A stretch of 37,183 nucleotides of DNA. Source: Spirochaetia bacterium. GTDB taxonomy: Bacteria > Spirochaetota > Spirochaetia > DSM-16054 > Sediminispirochaetaceae. Location of the stretch: the NCBI GenBank assembly GCA_021736475.1, contig JAIPFV010000019.1, positions 1-37,183 on the forward strand, read 5' to 3'. The translations under genes and the position numbers were made by a program. The notes under the pieces are model-generated. The model searched no databases and was not told the DNA's origin. It saw nothing but the letters and a program-made list of their open reading frames with translations. Shown here in pieces: positions 19,378-25,536 of this stretch (position 1 is the first letter of the stretch; every line of letters begins with the position of its first letter).

Positions 19378-20790
19378 CTAAGGATTTTCCTGAGTTCTAA
19401 ATTTTTTCTCTATATGGGGTACCAGCCTTTCAAGCTCCATAGAACGGGAACCTTTTAGCAACACGGTATCCCCCGGCTGCACAAATTCGGACACCCACTG
19501 GACTAACTCGCCGTACTCAGTAGTATGCTGTAATCTGTTATGGAATCCCTGCTGCTGAGCCTCCTGATATGCAAAGCGCATCTCTTCACCAAACAAAAAA
19601 ACCGCCTCCGCATCAATAGCGGCAATAGCACTTCCCACCTTTCGGTGTGAAGCCTCCGCTTTCGTGCCTAGTTCCTTCATTGCCCCCAACACAACAATCA
19701 ACCGACCAGAGACCCCATCCTGCAGAGTACTGAGAATCGCGTTCACCGATTCGGCATTGGCGTTGTAGGAGTCCTGAATGATGGTGGTAGCCCCTTCTAT
19801 AATCTGACTACGCCCTTCCAAGGTCTCATAGCTTTCTAAACCAGCCTTTACCTGTGCAGGGCGAGCACCAAGGGTGCGAGCAACCTGAATAGCCGCCAGG
19901 GCATTATTCAAGTTATGTATTCCCGGCAGCTTCAACTCGATCGATATGTTGTCATAAGTGATTGTCCACCCCTTTAGCCCCCGACTCACGGTATTAAACA
20001 ATCCCACGGTAGTTTCCGGTCCAAACGGAACTAAAGGTGCCCGGCATATCCGCGTAAAGTAGCTTTTCCACTCAAAGGTCTCAGGGTAAAAACCAATTCC
20101 GTCGGCCGGCAGCCCGGCAAACAGACTCCCCTTTTCCCTTGAAATTCCTTCCTGACTCGCCAATAAGCCGATATGGGCGGTTCCTATATTGGTTATCACT
20201 GCATACTGAGGCTGCAGAATATCCACCATTGTCTGCATTTCACCGACGCGGTTGATCCCCATTTCAAACACTGCAAAATGGTGCTGTTCCCGCACTTGAA
20301 ACACCGATAAAGGCAAGCCAATATCGGAGTTAAGGTTGCCTTCGTTTTTCACCGTCGAAACTAGCTCCTTAAGAATCGAGGCTAAGAGCTCCTTGGTGGT
20401 TGTTTTTCCATTGCTGCCGGTCACACCAATTTTCATAAGTTGTGGAAATCCCTTCAGATACTCTGTAGCCAATAGCTGCATAGCCCGCAAAGGATTTTCA
20501 TGTGCCAAAATCGGAACCTGTACGTCGTGGAGATCTCGGCCATACTCCTCGGTGTTGATAAAACCTTGTGAAAGCAGCACCGCTGAGGCGCCATTTTCCA
20601 CAGCCTGTCTTATATACCGATGCCCGTCAGTTCGCTCGCCCTTAAGAGCCACAAATAAAAAGTTCCGCCCCACTTTTCGTGAGTCGGTGGCAACGCCGGA
20701 GATACAGGCGCTGTGAATTTTACTGCCTTCATAGACCAGCGTGCACTGGGCCATTTCGGCAGCCTCCCGTACGGAAAAAAGCCTATCCAT
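19378..20790 (-). CDS. murF: UDP-MurNAc-tripeptide--D-alanyl-D-alanine ligase MurF
   Basis: A 470-residue Mur ligase adding D-Ala-D-Ala to the peptidoglycan precursor. The N-terminal domain has VATDSRKVGRNFLFVALKGERTDGH, the ATP loop GVTGSNGKTT is at 122-131, and FEMGINRVGEM, ITNIGTAHIG and IIQDSYNANAESV follow. I use ATG at 20790, which has AAGGAG seven bases upstream and overlaps ftsL by eight bases; the TTG at 20817 in the same frame is less likely. Its neighbour mraY uses the MurF product. Confidence 0.95.
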   Translation of the reverse strand: MDRLFSVREAAEMAQCTLVYEGSKIHSACISGVATDSRKVGRNFLFVALKGERTDGHRYIRQAVENGASAVLLSQGFINTEEYGRDLHDVQVPILAHENPLRAMQLLATEYLKGFPQLMKIGVTGSNGKTTTKELLASILKELVSTVKNEGNLNSDIGLPLSVFQVREQHHFAVFEMGINRVGEMQTMVDILQPQYAVITNIGTAHIGLLASQEGISREKGSLFAGLPADGIGFYPETFEWKSYFTRICRAPLVPFGPETTVGLFNTVSRGLKGWTITYDNISIELKLPGIHNLNNALAAIQVARTLGARPAQVKAGLESYETLEGRSQIIEGATTIIQDSYNANAESVNAILSTLQDGVSGRLIVVLGAMKELGTKAEASHRKVGSAIAAIDAEAVFLFGEEMRFAYQEAQQQGFHNRLQHTTEYGELVQWVSEFVQPGDTVLLKGSRSMELERLVPHIEKKFRTQENP

Positions 20791-21073
20791 CAGGCTTCTC
20801 CTTCGTTCCCAGAACAATTCTCAATACTTTTGAGTCCGGCTGCTGCTGCTTAAGATCCAGACTATTCCGGGCGAGTTCCGCAATTCGTTTTGGTGAACTT
20901 AGAATTGCAATATTCGCTATTTTGCGCTTATTAATTTCAAACAGTTCTGTCTGCTTTGCCTGCAGTTGTGTTATTTCTCTTTCAAGCTGTTGATAGCGGT
21001 ACACCTGGTGTACCGACAGAAAGAACATCATCGGGACACTTACAGCCATAACTATTAATACCAGTTTTTTCAT
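20783..21073 (-). CDS. ftsL: Cell division protein FtsL-like
   Basis: A 96-residue bitopic protein with a membrane helix at about residues 4-21 and a coiled coil at about 25-50 (YQQLEREITQLQAKQTELFE), followed by a short periplasmic tail. Size and position between rsmH and murF fit FtsL, which recruits the septal synthase with FtsQ and FtsB. ATG at 21073 starts one base after the rsmH stop and has GAGGAG seven bases upstream; an ATG at 21088 in the same frame lies inside rsmH. The family diverges fast, so the name is positional. Confidence 0.82.
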   Translation of the reverse strand: MKKLVLIVMAVSVPMMFFLSVHQVYRYQQLEREITQLQAKQTELFEINKRKIANIAILSSPKRIAELARNSLDLKQQQPDSKVLRIVLGTKEKPDG

Positions 21074-21074
21074 C

Positions 21075-22022
21075 TCAGCGCTCCTCATCCATCAGTTTTT
21101 CAGCAACCCTCAATTTGGCGCTCCGTGAAGGGGCATTTTGATCGACCTCATCATCTGACGGTTGAATAGGCTTCTTTTGAATCAGCTTTACAACTGCCTG
21201 CCCCCCACATTTACATATCGGCCATTCCGGCGGACAAGTGCAGGTTTGACTCTTCTTTTGTAGAAACTGTTTTACGATTCTGTCTTCCAAGGAATGAAAG
21301 GATATTACTCCTATCCTTCCACCGACCTTTAACACTCCTAGGGCATCCTCTAAAACCGAGTTCAGACGGGCAAGCTCTCCGTTGACCATTATCCGCAAGG
21401 CCTGAAAAGAACGGGTAGCCGGATGGATGCGACCATAACGGTATTTGGCTGGTACCGAAGATTTTATAAGCTGGGCCAGTTCGGCACTGGTTTCGATACT
21501 GCTTTTCGCTCTCTCACGGACAATAGCAGCAGCAATCATTCGTGAATAGCGTTCTTCACCGTATTCAAAAAAGATTCTCGCCAGTTCCTTCTCCGGATAC
21601 GTATTGATAATATCATAGGCAGAAATTTCCAGGGTGGTATCCAGACGCATATCCAGGGGTTCCTCTTTTTGAAAGGAGAAGCCTCTGCCAGCCCGCTCGT
21701 AATGAAATATTGAAATGCCAAGATCGAAAAGGATTGCATCAGGCCGCTCACCTCCCAGTGGATACTCGCGGAAGAAGGTGTTGAACCATGTGTTGTACAA
21801 CCGTACCCGTGCTTTGAACGGTTCTAGTCGCTGTCGTGCAATTTCCAAGATGTGTGCATCGGCATCAAGACCCACTAGTTTGATGCCGGGGTTTTCTTGC
21901 AGTACCAGCTCTGAATGCCCCCCCTCGCCGAGGGTACAGTCTATAAACAGGCCTTCGCCTTGGGGTGGTACTAGGTACTGTAAAACTTCCTGTTGAAGTA
22001 CGGAATAATGCACGGTATCCAT
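21075..22022 (-). CDS. rsmH: 16S rRNA (cytosine(1402)-N4)-methyltransferase RsmH (MraW)
   Basis: A 315-residue SAM methyltransferase acting on C1402 in the ribosomal P site. Motifs: FIDCTLGEGGHSELVL, GLDADAHIL, DAILFDLGIS, RTFQALR-like TRSFQALRIMVNGEL, and FHSLEDRIVKQFL. The C-terminal Cys cluster CTCPPEWPICKCGG is typical. I use ATG at 22022, but AAGGAG is about 16 bases upstream of it; a TTG at 22028 has better spacing (about ten bases) and could be the real start. Confidence 0.94.
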   Translation of the reverse strand: MDTVHYSVLQQEVLQYLVPPQGEGLFIDCTLGEGGHSELVLQENPGIKLVGLDADAHILEIARQRLEPFKARVRLYNTWFNTFFREYPLGGERPDAILFDLGISIFHYERAGRGFSFQKEEPLDMRLDTTLEISAYDIINTYPEKELARIFFEYGEERYSRMIAAAIVRERAKSSIETSAELAQLIKSSVPAKYRYGRIHPATRSFQALRIMVNGELARLNSVLEDALGVLKVGGRIGVISFHSLEDRIVKQFLQKKSQTCTCPPEWPICKCGGQAVVKLIQKKPIQPSDDEVDQNAPSRSAKLRVAEKLMDEER

Positions 22023-22078
22023 GAGCAACCCGATGTGTCTCCTTTTCAATCTGCTTTCTATTTCCAGCCTGTCTCTAC

Positions 22079-22528
22079 TTACTGTAGGGACAGCAGCTCT
22101 CCCAATTCTTCAGCGGCTTCCATGAAGTCAGTCTCGCTCTCCTGCAGATATTCAGCATACGCATCAATATCCCAGAGCTCCATATAGCTGTCGATTCCAA
22201 GTATGACAGCCTCGCCCTTCAGCTTCATTTCGGCTGATTCACGCAAGGTAGGGGGAATCGAAATTCTGCCGCTTTTATCTATTTCGCACTCCTGGGCCGG
22301 CGCAATAATTCGCCGCTGCAGCAGGCGGGTTTTGGACTTAAACATTGATGATGAACCCATGATGCTATCAGAGATTCTACGCCACTGCTCGGGGGGAAAA
22401 AGCCACAGGCACTTATCTACCCCTCGGGTAAGAATTAGTGTGGAACCGGCAACTTCAGTCCGCAACCGTGAAGGTAATAAGAGTCTGCTTTTATCATCTA
22501 TAGAGTTGTGGTATTCACCCATCAACAT
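22079..22528 (-). CDS. mraZ: Transcriptional regulator MraZ
   Basis: A 149-residue protein with two SpoVT/AbrB-like DNA-binding repeats: MGEYHNSIDDKSRLLLPSRLR near the N-terminus and CEIDKSGRISIPPTLRE in the second half. MraZ represses its own dcw operon by binding repeated TGGG boxes. The start at ATG 22528 fits the MFMGEY pattern of the family. An AGGAG lies 14 bases upstream, which is far, and sits inside the operator. A 50-base gap separates it from rsmH. Confidence 0.94.
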   Translation of the reverse strand: MLMGEYHNSIDDKSRLLLPSRLRTEVAGSTLILTRGVDKCLWLFPPEQWRRISDSIMGSSSMFKSKTRLLQRRIIAPAQECEIDKSGRISIPPTLRESAEMKLKGEAVILGIDSYMELWDIDAYAEYLQESETDFMEAAEELGELLSLQ

Positions 22529-22533
22529 ACTTT

Positions 22534-22568
22534 TACCACTTTCTCCTATATTTTCCCACTTTTACCCA
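22534..22568 (-). promoter_or_regulatory. Probable MraZ operator: four boxes at 10-bp phase
   Basis: On the minus strand TGGGT (22568-22564), TGGGA (22558-22554), TAGGA (22548-22544) and TGGTA (22538-22534) recur at exactly ten-base steps, separated by A-rich spacers (AAAAG, AAATA, GAAAG). This matches the known MraZ box design of TGGG-type direct repeats. The first two boxes are perfect, the last two degenerate. The array spans the expected start of transcription and the AGGAG before mraZ. Confidence 0.85.
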
Positions 22569-22580
22569 CCTTTATACTAC

Positions 22581-22608
22581 ATACTATCGCATAAGAAAAT
22601 GATGTCAA
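22581..22608 (-). promoter_or_regulatory. Sigma-70-type promoter of the mraZ-led operon
   Basis: A perfect -35 TTGACA (22608-22603) and a -10 TAGTAT (22586-22581) are separated by 16 bases. The MraZ boxes begin 12 bases downstream of the -10. This is the best promoter candidate for the whole division cluster. Confidence 0.7.
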
Positions 22609-22691
22609 CTGAGATTTTTTATATTAAAGTGAAAAGTAAAAGATGCCGATAATATGTACTTTACATGCGTTAAGTGCTTTGGAGGTAATGG

Positions 22692-22937
22692 ATGTTCATG
22701 GAGAGTAATTTTCTTGTGTACCCGGAAGGTGAAACTCAGGAGATAGAATTCAAGCTGCGATTTAACCAGATTGTGGATATGAACGGCCGGCCGGTTTCAC
22801 TGCCCCTGGCCAGCCATAAAATGATTGTATACAAGGTCGTTAAAATTCAGAATAAAGAGATGAAAGGCGAAACCGCACACTATTATCACTTAGAACTTGT
22901 AAGGGGAGATGAACTGTTTTCACTTGCTGCCCGTTAA
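22692..22937 (+). CDS. Small conserved-looking protein of unknown function
   Basis: An 81-residue protein, soluble, with no signal peptide or membrane segment. It mixes hydrophobic and charged residues in a pattern suggesting a small beta-rich fold (IEFKLRFNQIVDMNGRPV; MIVYKVVKIQ; HYYHLELVRGDELFSLAAR). GGAGGT lies five bases before the ATG at 22692; an ATG at 22698 is also in frame. It is divergent from mraZ and ends 18 bases before the convergent GH57 gene, followed by a terminator-like hairpin. The strong ribosome site, codon-like content and terminator support a real gene. I do not recognise the family. Confidence 0.75.
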   Translation: MFMESNFLVYPEGETQEIEFKLRFNQIVDMNGRPVSLPLASHKMIVYKVVKIQNKEMKGETAHYYHLELVRGDELFSLAAR

Positions 22938-22946
22938 GCATATAGC

Positions 22947-22976
22947 AGCAGAAACTCAGGCTTGTGTCTGCTTTTT
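22947..22976 (+). terminator. Intrinsic terminator after the small plus-strand gene
   Basis: AGCAGA (22947-22952) pairs with TCTGCT (22967-22972), extended by an inner AC/GT pair across a one-by-one mismatch, with an eight-base loop, and runs into TTTTT. It overlaps the 3' end of the convergent GH57 gene. Confidence 0.55.
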
Positions 22977-24548
22977 AGAAAATATTTTATAGTCAATATC
23001 CGGAAATAAATTATTCTTTTTCTCGATTGAAGTGAGCCACTCCGTATCCACCGTGTTGCGACAAAGGCGGTCATAAATATAATTAAAATTGTACAGATGC
23101 TCTTTTACCCGACGCTCAGCGTAGGGGACGGTAGTTCCGGTTTTCATAATGAAAGGCCAGTCCGAAGCCATCGCAAGCATAACTTCACGGGCTGCCTGGT
23201 TAAGAGTTCGGTGTTTTAAACCGTTTACCTCAGGATAGCGGCTTACAAGCTCCGACATCCGCTCGATCGCTTTATGTATATGACGATAAATCCAGTCGTT
23301 CTTCCCGTCCAGCCACACATCGGCATAGCCCTCATTCCCCCAGCTGGAGAAGGAAGGGCGACCGCGCTGGCAGGTTTTATGCTCCTTTAGATACTCAGCA
23401 GGGGTTGTGAGGCTGAGCTTATCACAATCCGCCACCTGTCGAATCACCTGCTCGAGCCACTGATTACCCTCGAACCACCAGTGCCCGAATAACTCTGCAT
23501 CAAATGGGGCAATTATTAAGGGTGGCCGGTCCATAAGCCCCTCAAACTTCTTTAACTGACGTGTACGGTTATATACAAAGTTCTCGGCATGCTCTTTCAC
23601 TTTGGCGTACGCTTTATCTGGGTCGTAAGGTCGCTTTTTGTCCGTTGAACCGGTAACAGAAAAATATTTATAACCGGTACACACCCGGACATCAGGTTCG
23701 TGAATATAGGGCCGAACATACTCAAGAGGTTCATCATAGCCAACATCTCGATAGAACTCACGATAATCCTCATCACTCGGATAGCCTCTGTCAGAGGACC
23801 ATACTGCATCTGAGGAGGGATAGTCGCGACCGAAGGCATGCACGCCGTTTGGCAGCGTCAGAGGGGCATACACACCATAAGGTGTTCTTTGACTGGCAAA
23901 CAAAATGCCGTGAGCGGCGGTAAAGAAATACTCAATATTGTTTTTACGGAGCACCTCTTCTATTCCGGGATAATACCCAAATTCCGGCAGCCAGAAGCCC
24001 TGGGGTTTCTTACCAAATTTACGGCTATGGTCAAGAACTGCCGTCTGCACCTGAGCTTCAAGTGCTTCGGGATAAGGTTGATAGAGCGGAAGAAAGGCGT
24101 GGGTAGCTGCAGTAGTAATTATCTCCAGATACCCCTCTTTTTCCAAGTTCTTGAAACCCCATAGTATGTTCTTATGATACAGCTCTTCAAAATCCTTAAG
24201 GTTTTGCTCAAATAACTGCTTGTACATTTTGGCGAGGGGATAAAACTCAGGGTCATTTTGTGTCCGGGCCAGCTCCTTCTCTCCAAGCTCTATCAGCCTT
24301 TTAAGATGATTTATGTAACGGGCCTGCAGTAATTCATCTGATAACATAGCAGACAATGTGGGACTGACTGACATGGTTAAACGGAAGGGAACCTCGTCCC
24401 GCTTAAGGCGGTTGCACATTCGCAGGAAGGGCAAGTATGTTTCTGAAATAGCCTCGTACAACCAGTTTTCTTCCAAAAACTTGTCATATTCCGGGTGCCG
24501 GACAAAGGGCAAGTGAGCATGGAGAACAAAACCTAAATATGCATTCAT
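22956..24548 (-). CDS. GH57 family 1,4-alpha-glucan branching enzyme-type protein
   Basis: A 530-residue GH57 protein with a C-terminal DUF1957-type helical domain. The first motif is HAHLPFVRHPE near the N-terminus. The likely nucleophile is Glu189 in GFWLPEFGY, and the acid/base is Asp350 in APFDAELFGHWWFEG; both positions match characterised GH57 branching enzymes, which form alpha-1,6 branches in glycogen. Thus it is probably active. The start is ATG at 24548 with AAGGA six bases upstream; a TTG at 24551 is ignored. It lies downstream of a DUF4912 gene, a pairing common near GH57 genes. Confidence 0.9.
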   Translation of the reverse strand: MNAYLGFVLHAHLPFVRHPEYDKFLEENWLYEAISETYLPFLRMCNRLKRDEVPFRLTMSVSPTLSAMLSDELLQARYINHLKRLIELGEKELARTQNDPEFYPLAKMYKQLFEQNLKDFEELYHKNILWGFKNLEKEGYLEIITTAATHAFLPLYQPYPEALEAQVQTAVLDHSRKFGKKPQGFWLPEFGYYPGIEEVLRKNNIEYFFTAAHGILFASQRTPYGVYAPLTLPNGVHAFGRDYPSSDAVWSSDRGYPSDEDYREFYRDVGYDEPLEYVRPYIHEPDVRVCTGYKYFSVTGSTDKKRPYDPDKAYAKVKEHAENFVYNRTRQLKKFEGLMDRPPLIIAPFDAELFGHWWFEGNQWLEQVIRQVADCDKLSLTTPAEYLKEHKTCQRGRPSFSSWGNEGYADVWLDGKNDWIYRHIHKAIERMSELVSRYPEVNGLKHRTLNQAAREVMLAMASDWPFIMKTGTTVPYAERRVKEHLYNFNYIYDRLCRNTVDTEWLTSIEKKNNLFPDIDYKIFSKKQTQA

Positions 24549-24562
24549 CAAAAATCCTTCTA

Positions 24563-24621
24563 TTTTACTTCTCGGAAAACGCTACTTCTTTGTAGACGAT
24601 ACTTTTTTAAAGACGCTACTT
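24563..24621 (-). repeat. 17-bp tandem repeat at the DUF4912 gene end
   Basis: On the minus strand the octamers AAGTAGCG, AAGTATCG, AAGTAGCG and AAGTAAAA begin at 24621, 24604, 24587 and 24570, exactly 17 bases apart. The spacers between them are diverged. The first unit contains the last codon and stop codon of the DUF4912 gene, and the last ends near the ribosome site of the GH57 gene. Confidence 0.75.
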
Positions 24622-25368
24622 CTCAGAAGAGGTTTCAAGTTCAATATTGTGGGTATCTAAGATTGAGATAATTCTGTGGGGAATTTCCTGGGATTCAACT
24701 GCTCCCTCTTCATAATTCCACAAACCCGAAAGCATCAGCATCATTGTATTGGGATCGTTATAAAATTCCTTCTGATTCCGGGCAAAATAACCCCGGGGGC
24801 TATGGACAGCATTTGAGGCTGCCATCAGACGCTCTTTGTGCATGACCCTGCAACGCAGGTCAACATAATAATCATTTCCGGTGCGGTTGAGATTGATGTA
24901 CCAACTACGGTCCGCTTCTCCAATCGGAATATCAAAAAAGTCGTTTATATTGCTTTTCTCCGGGGTGTCTCCATTAAACTCATACACCCGCAAGAATAAG
25001 CCTTCAAAAAGAGGTTCCTCTTTCAAAGCATCTAATTGCGTCCTATTAATATCCCAATATGCATATACCCAATGGGGATCCCGTAATAGCAGCACAATCC
25101 GTGTGTCCGTATAGGTATCCGGAAGCGGGAATTCATCCTGGGTGAGCAAATCAATTTCTTCATCCCGAAGAATATCGTATTTTTTATGCTCCAATCGCAT
25201 CGCTGAGTTATTGTTTAATTCACGCTCGTCACGATCTTCTTCTAGGGCCTCAAGAATGAGATCAACCAATTTTTCCCGTTGGGTATCATTATGATTGTAG
25301 ATTCCCTCACGTTTTGCAATACCTTGTAGCTGCTCTTTGGAAAGAGACTGTAGCTTTTCTCTTGTCAT
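24616..25368 (-). CDS. DUF4912 domain protein with N-terminal Rho_N/SAP-like helices
   Basis: A 250-residue protein. Residues 1-45 (TREKLQSLSKEQLQGIAKREGI ... REKLVDLILEAL; shown in parts) look like the Rho N-terminal or SAP-type helix-extended-loop-helix fold. Residues about 70-200 match DUF4912: LLLRDPHWVYAYWDI, a carbohydrate-module-like beta sandwich region and SWYINLNRTGNDYYVDL. The C-terminal part has PRGYFARNQKEFYND. The biochemical role is not known to me; such proteins often neighbour GH57 enzymes, suggesting a polysaccharide link. ATG at 25368 follows GGAGG; a promoter is seen upstream. Confidence 0.85.
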   Translation of the reverse strand: MTREKLQSLSKEQLQGIAKREGIYNHNDTQREKLVDLILEALEEDRDERELNNNSAMRLEHKKYDILRDEEIDLLTQDEFPLPDTYTDTRIVLLLRDPHWVYAYWDINRTQLDALKEEPLFEGLFLRVYEFNGDTPEKSNINDFFDIPIGEADRSWYINLNRTGNDYYVDLRCRVMHKERLMAASNAVHSPRGYFARNQKEFYNDPNTMMLMLSGLWNYEEGAVESQEIPHRIISILDTHNIELETSSEK

Positions 25369-25393
25369 ATAGCCTCCATATTTGAGGTAGGTT

Positions 25394-25423
25394 ATACTAG
25401 GAAAATATTCACGATTATGTCAA
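25394..25423 (-). promoter_or_regulatory. Sigma-70-type promoter of the DUF4912-GH57 unit
   Basis: A perfect TTGACA (25423-25418) and TAGTAT (25399-25394) are 18 bases apart, ending about 26 bases upstream of the DUF4912 start. The two boxes are identical to those of the mraZ promoter. Confidence 0.6.
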
Positions 25424-25502
25424 CCCTGCATTGAACATTCCGCTCTCAGTAAAATTATTCTTAACTTCAATGCGTAACAACAAAATTCCTGGCCTCATGA
25501 GC

Positions 25503-25530
25503 TTTACAATCTTTAGTGATTAGTTAAAAT
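25503..25530 (+). promoter_or_regulatory. Candidate promoter for the DUF3536 gene, close to its start codon
   Basis: TTTACA (25503-25508) and TAAAAT (25525-25530) are 16 bases apart. The expected transcription start, six to seven bases after the -10, falls at or next to the ATG at 25537. No ribosome site precedes the ATG, which is consistent with a leaderless mRNA. Confidence 0.5.
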
Positions 25531-25536
25531 TGTGGT

